31,335 nucleotides of DNA from Pelomyxa schiedti (GCA_020536535.1 JAHLWZ010000311.1:3048-34382); one strand, 5' to 3'; numbered from the stretch's first letter, positions 23,072 to 31,335 are shown. Notes: generated by a model from the letters alone, not told the origin. Program-made: numbers and translations.

Positions 23072-24650
23072 TCATACTTTAGATGCCGGCAATTGACGCA
23101 ATAGGTTGTCTATTGCACTGGTAGCAGTAGCCATGCGTTCTTCATGTGAACCTCTTACAAGTATCCATGTTCTGCCGGTATTTGTGAGCTCCTCAATCAG
23201 TGCTTTTTGCATCCAGTGCCGCTCCACATTATCATCATCCCTGGTTCCATCCTGCACAAAAGGAATATCATCTGAGGTCAGTAGGTATAAATCAGGACGC
23301 CTCCTTGTTTGTGCAATGTGGTCCACACGAGCACAGCGGCGTCTCTCCATGTATCTCATGTGCCAAACACATGTGGCCAGTGCATCTGTGTCACAGATAA
23401 GTACGCCATTCCTTGCTGTGCGGGCAAGCTCATCTTCCCTCCTGGACTGTTCTTGTGCAATGTGAACAAACTCCCGGGAAGACCAGGAATCAGAGTATTC
23501 CACAAGCATTCTTTTTGGTAGTAGTGGGTCCCCAGTTGTTGTAGAACTCTGTGTGGCTGCGGCAGCTGCTGCAGACCACTTAATGTTGCAGTACTCCCGG
23601 CCGTACTCCTCAACACAATGTGTGTCATAGTGAGCCGCCAAGGCGCGGGCCAAAGTGGATGAACCGGTGCTGCCGGCCCCAAGAACTACAACTCTCTTCA
23701 CGTAGAAGGCTCTCATAACGGGGTGCATCATGTGCATGTATTGTAGTGGGTTACTACGTACAAGGGTTCCGGAGCATGGAACATTGTAGCGGCATTTGTC
23801 AACAAGTACATGGGTAGTATTTGGTCCTATATATGCAGCATACTGGTCCCCATAAGACTCGGAGGTAAATACCGCACTAGGTTGAAATCCAAGTACCTGC
23901 AATGAAAAAGAAACTTTAATATTACTCGAAAGCGTTTTAAAGAAAAAGTCCACATGGAAGTTTGCTGTACAAAGATAAGCAACCTAAAACAAAAGCCAAA
24001 ATACATAATAAAAAGAATAACCCATGAGAATAACATTAAGACCAACATACAACAACTAATCCAAATAAATAAATGACAAATATTTATTTATTTGGTTGTT
24101 GTCACCCATAATAGTAAATACACAGCAGCAACAAGTGGTTAAGTACCTGCACTGTCCTGGTGGCCCAGGCACGTGACTCGTTTGGGATGTCGTCGGGGAC
24201 CACGAGCACGGCGGCGGCGGGGTGGGCCTCGCGCATGCACGCGGCGCGGACGGCGGCGGGCACGAGGGCCTCCTGCGAGGGGTGCACGCACACCAGCACG
24301 TACACGCGGTCGCACAGCGACGTGGCCACGTCCACCAGGAAGTGGTGGCCCATGTGGGGCGGCAGGAACTTGCCGACCACGACGCCGCTGGGGTAGCGCC
24401 GCAGGGGCCGCTGCCCCAGGGGCGGGCCCTCCTCCCCGTCCCACTCCAGGCTGCGCTGCGGGAGGAGCTGCGGGGGGGGTGGCACCGCCGGGAGGGCGTG
24501 GGCCTGCGGGCGCGGCGGCGGGGGGTCCGCCTGGACTGGGGGGTGCTGCGGCTGCGGGTACGTGGCTGGGCTACACAGCAGTAAGGGGCTCTTCTCGGCG
24601 CTGTGCCCATCGGCAGGTCGTACGTCGTGTCCTTCAGCACAACGAGCCAT
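23072..24650 (-). CDS. NadR-like NMN adenylyltransferase / ribosylnicotinamide kinase fusion
   Basis: Two exons (24650-24147 and 23896-23072) give 442 residues. A Pro-rich leader precedes a nucleotidyltransferase domain with VVVGKFLPPHMGHHFLVD (HxGH type), VFTSESYGDQYA and the SGTLVRSNP signature. The second domain follows without a linker: VVVLGAGSTGSSTLARAL (P-loop), EEYGREYC, FVHIAQEQSRREDE, GVLICDTDALATCVWH, DLYLLTSDDIPFVQDGTRD and VRGSHEER. This is the order of bacterial NadR, which makes NAD+ from nicotinamide riboside via NMN. The P-loop has Ser in place of the usual Lys; I recall bacterial NadR-like proteins with a comparable substitution but cannot check here. ATG 24737 is an alternative start inside an inverted repeat. 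Most eukaryotes keep these activities on separate proteins, so bacterial acquisition is plausible. Confidence 0.88.
23897..24146 (-). other. 250-nt intron bounded by an 11-bp direct repeat
   Basis: The only intron of the NadR-like gene. On the minus strand both junctions read TGCAG|GTACTT, that is, the same 11 bp overlap the donor and the acceptor. The intron contains a perfect 14-bp inverted repeat with a 7-nt loop (24061-24074 with 24082-24095). It is several times longer than typical introns in this window. Confidence 0.7.
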
Positions 24651-24702
24651 CAAAGGTCTTTCTTTGAAAAAAGCCAGAAAGTGTCCACTAAAACTCACAT
24701 TA

Positions 24703-24794
24703 TTGTTGTGTGTGTTAAGAAGTGTAATAGAGAACATGGAAGAGGAAGTAGAAAGATAAAACCATGTTCTCTATTACACTTCCTAACACAACAA
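24703..24794. repeat. Near-perfect inverted repeat, arms 37/33 bp
   Basis: The arm 24703-24739 pairs with 24762-24794. The inner 21 bp are identical and the rest differ by one mismatch and a 4-nt TGTG insertion; the loop is 22 nt. Both arms read outward as ATGTTCTCTATTACACTTC. It lies just upstream of the NadR-like start. Confidence 0.85.
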
Positions 24795-24853
24795 TAGAGT
24801 TTCAATTAACATCCAAGGATCACAAGAATAAGCTTAAACTACCTGCATTAGTA

Positions 24854-25627
24854 CTAAAGAACATCAATGTACCCCAGTGGTTGATGCACTGTTCTCTGAA
24901 GTGGTTTCTTCACACAGCTTCCACTCAGCTTCCCAGTGATGTGTGTGATCAGAGTGTTCTCCATCACAGCTATTCTTTCGTCTATCTGGTGGTTCACAAT
25001 CTGTAGTAGACTTGATTCCTCAGCTCCTCCTTGTGTGCTTATAGTTTTGTTCCCACCCAGTGTCTCTGTCAGCTCTTTTTGTTGTGTTGTGCCAAGAAGA
25101 TATCTCTTTGCATCCCCATGCATAATCCTCTCATTGCCGTTGCCCCTAACGGCAACGAAAAGTGGACGTTTTTTGGCTACCGGGGATGATTTTTGTTGCC
25201 GTTACCCCGATCGGCTCACCCCAAGTTACCCCAGCCACCAAGATAATACCGGCCTGTTTCTTTTTTAACTCTTTTTTTTTGTTTGGTTTTGTACTTGTGG
25301 GTTTCTTGGTGGTTATTCCTCTTTGGATGCTTCCTGTTTCTGCTGTAAGAGTGTGTGTGCCCCATCTTTTGGCTCTCATTGGTCGCTGGATACTTTCCTG
25401 GAATCCATACCTGTACTGTATACGTACTTAATAATGTTGAAAAAGCAATGAATAAAAACCTGCCGGTAGTGTGTGAAGCTGAAACCAGGCACTGCAGCGG
25501 GTTCCACGATAGCAACTTGCTTTGAGTGGCTATAAAGGCGTGGGACAAAAGGGGAGGGTGTCCACTCAGTATCCCTTTCATCATCAGATGCAACAACAAT
25601 GGGGGCTGTGTGTTTTCTGGTAAACAT
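24854..25627 (-). CDS. Unidentified Lys-rich protein, three exons
   Basis: I do not recognise this protein. Exons 25627-25460, 25410-25250 and 25145-24854 join in frame (phases checked) to give 206 residues; the introns are 49 and 104 nt. The N-terminal part has API-VVASDDERDTEWTPSPF and VAIVEPAAVPGFSFTHYRQ, the middle is strongly basic (KTKQKKRVKKETGR), and the C-terminal part is helical-looking (SLLQIVNHQIDERIAVMEN). No signal peptide or membrane segment. The frame is open for some codons upstream of ATG 25627, and Arg/Ser-rich frames at 25630-26060 may belong to a longer version of the same gene. The basic middle could bind nucleic acid, but that is inference. Confidence 0.5.
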
Positions 25628-25629
25628 TA

Positions 25630-26060
25630 AGTAAACACGAAAAGCAGAATGTGTAATACCAGTGTCGATTTCTGGGTTGGAAAAGTAATTCTGGTGGCAA
25701 TTGTTGTTGCAGCTGCGATTGTGGTTGTGATTTCAGTTGTGGTTGCGACTGTAAATGGGGCTGTGGCAGCGGTGGCAGCTGTGACTGTGGCGGTAGCTGC
25801 GCTGCGACTGCGACTGCGACTGTGGTGGCGCTGCCCCTTTTGGCTTCCCATCTTCTTCAGCATTCCGTCGTCTCTGTCGTCACTTGTCAGTTCACTGCCT
25901 GAGCTGGGGACCCCCCAGAGTGCGTTTCCTCGCCACTCGCCCCCCATCCCGCCTGCGGGTCAGCTGGGGCTTTGCGCCCAAGCCTTGCGCCATCGTTCCC
26001 TACCGGTGATGCTGCCCCTTTTGGCTTCCCATCTTCTTCAGCATTCCGGTTTGCATTGAC
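25630..26060 (-). CDS. Possible low-complexity 5' exons of the upstream minus gene
   Basis: Minus-strand frames encode a charged stretch, SSGSELTSDDRDDGMLKKMG then SRSRSRS and Thr/Ala runs (25947-25630), and a second one, NRNAEEDGKPKGAASPVGND (about 26060-25890). GC-rich low-complexity exons are typical 5' exons in this window, but I cannot find a single spliced frame linking them to the 206-residue protein. Confidence 0.3.
25830..26048. repeat. 38-bp perfect direct repeat, 181-bp period
   Basis: The sequences 25830-25867 and 26011-26048 are identical over 38 bp (beginning GCTGCCCCTTTTGGCTTCCC). The sequence between is GC-rich. On the minus strand the copies can encode the same NAEEDGKPKGA segment. 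Confidence 0.85.
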
Positions 26061-26151
26061 AGGAACCCTTCTAAATCTATTGTCGACCTCGTGATTCTCC
26101 CCCTTGCTTGTATGCAACATTAACCATTTTTTTACCCTTTTTAATGGAAAT

Positions 26152-26658
26152 TTAAAAAAGCAAAAACTGCTGTTGGCATTTTGTGGCCAATAAAGGCCAA
26201 GAGTCATTGAGACACTGAGAGAACGCCATAGATGTGGGCTTACATCTGTACAATGCAATGTTCGTTGCAACCATATTGGGGGGTTTCCCGATGTTACCAC
26301 GGAGCAGAACCCATTTCTGTATCGATTTTTTTACTGGCCCAAACTTGTGGGATAAGAAAATTATTTGGCAGTGGCAGCGAAGCACAAGAGCCGTGCGCTG
26401 TATTGTATTCAAAATGGGTATCTGGGAAGGCACCAAAGTGTCTATGTGGTATACATTGCCCTTATTGTGGAGCACCACAAAATGGGCAGAGCAGAAACTA
26501 GGAAGTAAATTGGTCTTATAATACAACAGTGGGGGATGTACAAAGATGACATAGTGTGAGTGGGGGGTAACGTTAATAACTGATGGTTGGCCTCTTTTGA
26601 GCTGCCCAGCGGACTTGCCAATAATAATAATAAAAGAGATACCGAAAGTGCACTCCAC
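26152..26658 (-). CDS. Long open frame of unknown nature
   Basis: A 168-codon minus-strand frame with many Cys, His and Ile residues and no recognised domain. The opposite strand is also open here (26232-26521). It may be an exon of an unknown gene, a decayed mobile element or chance. Nothing in composition decides the strand. Confidence 0.2.
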   Translation of the reverse strand: MECTFGISFIIIIGKSAGQLKRGQPSVINVTPHSHYVIFVHPPLLYYKTNLLPSFCSAHFVVLHNKGNVYHIDTLVPSQIPILNTIQRTALVLRCHCQIIFLSHKFGPVKKSIQKWVLLRGNIGKPPNMVATNIALYRCKPTSMAFSQCLNDSWPLLATKCQQQFLLF

Positions 26659-26703
26659 AGTATCTCAAAGTCAGAGACTGTGGAGTATGCATCTACATGC
26701 CAA

Positions 26704-27378
26704 TTACATCACCGGACAGAGTAAATTAGACATACAAACACTGTGCCTGCATAGAAGCTGGCGCACCCTTATTAAATCGGCGGTTTCTGGATCAGATCGG
26801 GTTTGCTTGTCATACATTGGAAAGTGAATGAGTTCCAAGTCCCGAGCTTTGGCTCCTGGATATTTAGTAGGGGAATCTGTGACCATTTTTCGTGCTCTCT
26901 CCAAGTACCTTGAAAAGTGGGGAAATGAACGTAAACGCAAACCCCCTCCCACAAGGGAATATACATTCCCCCTGATCTCGTCATTTCGTCCTCCTGTACC
27001 TTTTAGGTTAATAAGGCACAACAATAAGCAAACAGCAAAGCACACACACTCAAGCACGCACTCACGCACGCACCAGGCAGACAAACACAGTCACGCCCGA
27101 GGCGAGGGCCGCAGCCAGTGTCTCGGCGCGCGGGAACGCCCCCACAAGCACGCGCCCCTGGCACCCCCCCCAGTTAGTGTACCGGCTCGGGGTTGGTAAC
27201 GGTGGTGGGCCGCCGCGGCGGCAGTGGCGGTGGCGGGCGGCGGCGTCGCTGCGCAGGTGGTCGCCGTTGTGGCCTACGCGCGCGCGGCCGGCGCTTTGGT
27301 GGTAGTCGTGGAGGGCGGGGTGCTGGCGCCGCGGCGTGACGAGGAGCCTCGCCCCCCTCTGGGTGGCGGCTTCTTCAT
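26704..27378 (-). CDS. Hypothetical gene with GC-rich first exon
   Basis: A possible ATG at about 27378 opens a Pro/Arg/Ser/Thr-rich, GC-rich exon (MKKPPPRGGRGSSSRRGAST). After a likely intron ending near 27010 a coding-like exon follows, with RNDEIRGNVYSLVGGG, RYLERARKMVTDSPTKYP and RDLELIHFPMYDKQTRSDPE. The frame runs to a stop at 26704, or may splice near 26750. I do not recognise the product. The plus strand (26828-27199) is also open, so the strand assignment is tentative. Confidence 0.3.
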
Positions 27379-27449
27379 GAGACGATGATGCGGGGAGTGA
27401 TGTGGAAAAAAAAAAACTGCCGGCTGGCCCATCTCATACCGTGACAACC

Positions 27450-27600
27450 AAAAGACCCCAAACAAACAATCAAAAAAAAATATTTGGGCTAGATAGTACC
27501 GTGTGGGCACTTGCCTTTGGAATTGTACTCAGTAATACAATGGGAGTGAACCTTCCAGAATTCTTGCAATTAGTGTCCACAAAGGCAGACTTCGTAAAGG
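27450..27600 (+). pseudogene. Orphan exon resembling UPF0324/YeiH membrane protein
   Basis: A plus-strand frame encodes GLDSTVWALAFGIVLSNTMG followed by VNLPEFLQLVSTKADFVK and a possible GT donor at 27601. This resembles the part of UPF0324 (YeiH-like) proteins just before their conserved K-T-G-L-V-L-L-G helix. I could not find the next exon in the following kilobase, nor a start codon upstream. It is therefore a fragment, or a gene whose other exons I cannot see. Confidence 0.4.
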
Positions 27601-27619
27601 TATACCCCTTCAATTGACA

Positions 27620-28060
27620 AGTAAGTAATTTTAGACAAATCATTATTTTCAAATTCAAATTGTAATCAGTGTGGACTTGTTCAATCGCTTATTAAACTTG
27701 GCTTACCTGGTAATATCCCCCTTCCTATTTTTTTCTCATAAATAAAAAGGAATCGTTGTTAGTTAGCCTGTAACTATTGCAGTTATAGTCTTTACTTGAT
27801 TCATCTCCCGGATCCCGATTTTCCGTTCTGTTACTCCACAGCTGGGGATGTGTATGTCCTGTGGTTTGGTCCCAGATGTAAAACTTCACATAGTCAAATA
27901 TTGTAGGAGTAGCTGTGTGTGGCAGACCCAGAGAGATACTTCATTGGGGTGACAGCGGCAACAGCAGCACTAAAAAAAATTGACACACAAAATGCAAATA
28001 ATTAGTTGTGGTTGATGGTAACTGGGCTTCATGTGGTTTATCCCCCAATCACCTGGTATG
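27620..28060. other. Region without a convincing gene
   Basis: Mostly AT-rich. On the minus strand about 80 codons are open between roughly 27975 and 27735 and include FDYVKFYIWDQTTGHTHPQL, preceded by a T run and AG acceptor-like site. This could be a terminal exon of an unknown gene; I cannot place it. Confidence 0.3.
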
Positions 28061-28099
28061 TATTCCCTGCATTCCCAGGTGCCTTGTGATTGATGTTGT

Positions 28100-28800
28100 T
28101 GTTACCAGATAAAAATAGCACGAAATAGAATCTCTTTTCTGATCTTTCTGATAATGTTTCAATGGATAGTCCTCATCAATGCAAGAACATGGCAACTTCC
28201 ATGCCAATTCTGGGGATGGTTTGGCTCCACCCAGACAAACTGATGATGAAATCCAATTCAGGGTCCGCTCTCTGTAAGTCGTACATGTAGTCTTACAGGC
28301 AGTGTGACATCTACTGCAACAGTAAACCAGCCTGGGATAGTAGTATCTTGCTATGGAACAATACACTTGTTTCCGCTCTTCACCAGTAACTAACTTCTTC
28401 CAATTTTACCACCTGCAAGAATTACAGGAGTGTGAAATATCTCCTTTGTAATGGGAGATAAGTATCATATTCTTCAGTCCTCTAGTGACTGTGAATGTTA
28501 CTGGGTGTATTGCCTTGTCGATTTCTACTCATAGGTCAATTCTTCCCCATAATGAGACTAATGTATCATTTATAGCCTTGGCTTTCACCAAACTGTACGT
28601 CTCTGTTACCTCCACGTTTGGTGCAATTTGCTTGAGTGCATCTTCACTGATGTAATCCCTTGCCCTCAGGTTCCCTCATACTGTGCATTGTGCACCACCA
28701 CTCTTACTTGATGTAGTACTATTTGATTCACCAGTCCATTGGGACTTCCAGTGGTCCTTGTGGTACTACCACACCCCTTAGTCTTCATCATAATAATATT
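28100..28800 (-). pseudogene. Degenerate unit, copy A of a tandem pair
   Basis: Related to copy B about 1 kb downstream. The segment 28481-28650 matches 29484-29635 at high identity and 28127-28182 matches 29102-29156. On the minus strand one exon encodes SEDALKQIAPNVEVTETYSL and a downstream exon encodes CIDEDYPLKHYQKDQKRDSI. The donor site corresponding to copy B's GTGAGT reads ATGAGT, and an in-frame stop follows the predicted acceptor. Family unknown; a mobile-element or multigene-family remnant. Confidence 0.5.
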
Positions 28801-29059
28801 TGGGTTATTCTCGTAATTAGTACGCTGCCTCTGCTGGTACCAGAGCCTTGAATCTGTGGGATAGTTGATTGTGATCTTCCACTTCTTGAAGCTTTTGCAC
28901 TAGGCTGGTTATATTTGTATCTGGTGCATTCAGTGCAGCTCCATAAGAGCATGGCTGCGATCCACCACTGAATAGCTTGTGAATCACCAGAAATGCCACA
29001 TCCCTCTGGAAATAGTCTGTGCAAGTTATTATGGATTCATTGCTTTGTCTAATTCCCAA
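28787..29059 (-). pseudogene. Possible 3' portion of copy B
   Basis: An open minus-strand frame with SNESIITCTDYFQRDVAFLV and DTNITSLVQKLQEVEDHNQL, the latter coiled-coil-like. It follows copy B on the same strand after a stop and may be part of the same decayed gene. No match recognised. Confidence 0.3.
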
Positions 29060-29084
29060 TAGAATCAGTTATCTATCTGGTACA

Positions 29085-29735
29085 AGAAGACAAGATGAGA
29101 TGGAGTCTCTTTTCCAATCCTGCTGACAATGTTTCAAGAGGTAATCCTCATCAATGAAATGCCAAGGTAATTCCCACAGTGCGGCATCTTGGGCACTATC
29201 AGTTCTAGCAACTGTTTTCCTTTGAAAAATCCTGGGCTTGGGCACTTCAAATAGAGCTGACTGTGCACGTATTCTTTGCATTTCTCCACTGGGAGTAGCT
29301 CTCTGAAATGTACTACTAGTCCTACTACCAACATGACATCCACAGCATTAGACTGTATCTTTGGGAAAGATATTAATGGTGCAACGTTGTTCCTGCTCTT
29401 AGCAAGTAGGCTCCATTTTTTTGCCATCTGAAAGTATTACAAATAAATGTGATCACATCCAATAAATAGCCATATTTGTCAGTTCTAGTGACTGTGAATG
29501 CTACTGGGTGAATTGCCTTGCCAATTTCTACTCACAGGTCAATTCATGTATCATTTATGGCATCAGCTTTCATCAAACTGGACGTCTCTGTTACCTCTGC
29601 ATTTGGTGCAATATGCTCAAGTGCATCTTCACTGAGGTTGTGCAGGGTACATAGATCCCCACTGCCACACACCATCATAGTTTTGGGTGTCTGTTCAGGA
29701 CCCACCAGTATTTTGGGTTCAGATTGCATGTGCTG
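29085..29735 (-). pseudogene. Degenerate unit, copy B of a tandem pair
   Basis: Minus-strand segments encode LSEDALEHIAPNAEVTETSS and, after an intron with a good GTGAGT donor and a pyrimidine-AG acceptor near 29431, WQKNGAYLLRAGTTLHH and then a stop. The conserved FIDEDYLLKHCQQDWKRDSI is in another frame. A 19-bp segment present in copy A is missing, which places a stop (TGA) before the donor. It appears frame-disrupted and non-functional. Confidence 0.5.
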
Positions 29736-30018
29736 TGATGTGCCTGTCCTCTGGAGTGCGTTTCAGTGATTGCAAGAATATGTATGCTGATTGCATTGGT
29801 TGTGCCATTGATTTGTTTGAGTTTGGGTTGGGGCTGTAGCAATTGAGCGTTGTAGGTCAATGAAGGTTTGTTTAGGGATTGGTGAGTCATGGAAGGATTG
29901 GGAATGTGACAGCAGAAAGTGGTGGGGGTTGAATTTTTCTGATTGGAAACCTTGCGGTGGGTGTAGCAACTAGCGGACGGACCAACAGGCAACTTGAACC
30001 CTGATACCCAATCCAAAC

Positions 30019-30228
30019 AGCGCAAGTAAAACACTCCCCATCAAGGAACAAACAGCAATCATCTGGGTCAAAAAAGATGCAATTCTGATCACAGACATTT
30101 CTGCTGGGGACCCTGTTATTGTGGGAGTACATGGGGTTGTTTATGCCATGATGCTTGAGTTTACTGCTCTGCACCATGATGTGGGTTTTGCTTTGATGAA
30201 TGCACTATATGATGCATTTGCACGCTAG
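30019..30228 (+). CDS. Possible terminal exon of unknown gene
   Basis: The plus-strand frame reads TLPIKEQTAIIWVKKDAILI then DISAGDPVIVGVHGVVYAMM and ends ALMNALYDAFAR at TAG about 30226-30228. Composition is protein-like and there are AG acceptor candidates just upstream (about 30018). There is no start codon in the frame. A minus-strand frame (29887-30177) overlaps but is less protein-like. Not recognised. Confidence 0.3.
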   Translation, partial: SASKTLPIKEQTAIIWVKKDAILITDISAGDPVIVGVHGVVYAMMLEFTALHHDVGFALMNALYDAFAR

Positions 30229-30328
30229 GAATGAACTGTGGGATGTGAAGAAGTGCTCTTGCCTCCACTTTGGGTGTGTATTCCAGGTTTCCTTTCCTGG
30301 TTGATATCATAACTTATTCCATTGCAGG

Positions 30329-30960
30329 ATCTTCGAAACAATGTGAAAATGCCTTTGAGAATAGTGCCAATTCCTCCAGTGTCAGGTAAGAATAATTTCT
30401 TGATCTCCACCTAATAAATGACCAGAAATCCGCCAAAGAGAGAATACCTGAGTGCTGAAATGATTGGATGCCTTCCAATGGTGTGGACCTCTCAACAGAA
30501 TTGCCAGATTATCATGCCAGCTTTGGTTTGCAGCAAACTGTAATGGTGGCTGGAATAGAGTTGCTTGGAGATCGCGGACGCTCTCGAATAGGTCTGCATT
30601 CTCATTACTTGTGCAGCTTACTAACGAAAAATAAGATTGCTTTGAAGCTGCAAAACGATGTAGGACTTGAATACAATGAGATCAGGGTGAAATTTGTTTG
30701 CCACTCCATAAAAATAATGCAGATAACAAGCAAGTGCCCTTGGGAGCTACTGCAAGGATAGCTGTGTGGCCACTTTCTTTTATTCCCAAAATAACGTCTT
30801 GCAGGGCAAAATAACGTCCAGGTGGTCAAAAACGATTTTCCAGGTGTGATGGGACGGCAATATGCAATGCTGAGGTCCGTCATGGGGCCACGCCATCGCT
30901 CCTGTGTTCTCATGATCCACCCATTATTAAAACAAAAATTCCCAAGTCATGGGTGCACAC
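30329..30960 (+). CDS. Possible multi-exon gene of unknown function
   Basis: Coding-like plus-strand pieces are bounded by splice-like sites: DLRNNVKMPLRIVPIPPVS (about 30329-30387, flanked by AG and GTAAGA), then VDLSTELPDYHASFGLQQTV through LQNDVGLEYNEIR (about 30468-30687, followed by GTGAAA), then NNVQVVKNDFPGVMGRQYAM (about 30809-30950). I could not fix the phases across all junctions or recognise a family. Confidence 0.3.
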
Positions 30961-31276
30961 AGAGCACAAATAGAATTCCAGGTGAGAGTTCCTCACTCAA
31001 TCCACAATCTTTATATATCTTTAGAGTGAAATTCCATGAACAAAATAGCGCTAAATAGCATTTGCAACGCAATTGAAAGCTAATGATAAATGAAATGAAT
31101 AAACTAATTGTAAATTGAAGTGAAAATAATATTCTCATGTGATGTAGCTTTGGATTAGATCCAGTGATTTCCTGAGCTTCCCATGCGAGTGTCTAGCATT
31201 AGAACACTTGCCGGGTATTGCATGTACAATTCTCACGATTTCTGCGCTAATGTCATTGTAGAGTGCATGCTGGCGG
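30961..31276. other. AT-rich region without a gene
   Basis: I see no convincing frame, RNA gene or repeat here. A tRNA-like stretch at about 31180-31230 lacks a B box and does not fold into a cloverleaf. Confidence 0.4.
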
Positions 31277-31335
31277 TGCCGGAAATGACCGCTTCTATGC
31301 CGGAAATATCCGCTTCTCTGCCGTAAAAATGTCCG
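31277..31335. repeat. 21-bp tandem repeat at window edge
   Basis: Units at 31277-31297 and 31298-31318 differ at three positions (core TGCCGGAAAT..CCGCTTCT). A third, more diverged unit starts at 31319 and is cut by the window end. The array may continue beyond the window. Confidence 0.8.

Noticed and set aside
24173-24667. Long plus-strand frame opposite the NadR-like first exon
   Set aside because: Arg/Gly/Ala-rich shadow of a GC-rich coding exon whose minus strand carries clear NadR motifs.
26828-27199. Plus-strand 123-codon frame starting MSSKSRALAPGYLVGE
   Set aside because: Not excluded, but the opposite strand looks equally coding and connects to a GC-rich first exon, so the plus frame was not listed separately.
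29675-30034. Frame containing ISIHILAITETHSR, recalling LINE endonucleases
   Set aside because: A single short similarity without the other endonuclease motifs or a reverse transcriptase nearby.
31170-31240. tRNA-like stretch (A-box-like TCTAGCATTAGAAC)
   Set aside because: No acceptor pairing and no GGTTCRANNCC B box.

Overview
This is nuclear DNA from a unicellular eukaryote with a compact, intron-dense genome. Genes are cut by many short GT-AG introns (mostly about 40-60 nt, one GC-AG case), neighbours are often only 50-300 bp apart, and several genes carry a GC-rich, low-complexity exon at one end (poly-Ser, -Thr, -Pro, -Gly or -Gln). The gene content (PAK-type kinase, FERM protein, Atg1/ULK-like kinase, F-box/WD40, PP2C, PARP) is that of a free-living protist, perhaps in or near Amorphea. 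Lineage cannot be fixed from sequence alone. No bacterial operons, CRISPR array or prophage were seen.

Layout, 1-25 kb (gene-dense): an unidentified multi-exon gene (10-2425, +); an F-box/WD40 protein (2475-4373, +); a PAK/STE20-like kinase with degraded catalytic motifs and a 547-residue low-complexity tail (4673-7635, -); a FERM plus leucine-rich-repeat protein (7862-11936, +); a PP2C phosphatase (12071-13535, -); an Atg1/ULK-like kinase with a long helical C-terminus (13956-17627, +); tRNA-His(GTG) (17748-17818, +); a predicted N-myristoylated, polyQ protein (17971-18949, -); a PARP-type ADP-ribosyltransferase with four Cys/His modules (19241-21659, +); the NAD(P)HX epimerase NAXE (21754-22986, +); and a NadR-like fused nicotinamide-nucleotide adenylyltransferase/ribosylnicotinamide kinase (23072-24650, -).

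Layout, 24.7-31.3 kb (gene-poor, repeat-rich): a 33-37 bp inverted repeat, an unidentified Lys-rich three-exon gene (24854-25627, -), a 38-bp direct repeat, long unassigned frames, an orphan exon resembling UPF0324/YeiH membrane proteins, two diverged and disrupted copies of one unknown unit about 1 kb apart, possible exons of unknown genes, and a 21-bp tandem repeat running off the window end.

Themes. Three adjacent genes handle NAD: PARP (consumes NAD+), NAXE (repairs hydrated NAD(P)H) and NadR-like (makes NAD+). The Atg1-like kinase and its convergent neighbour both carry an acidic W-V-S-[IV] motif that fits an LC3/Atg8-interacting region. Most genes alternate in divergent and convergent pairs, so several probably share short bidirectional promoters. 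Exon models come from reading-frame continuity and splice consensus, not transcript data.
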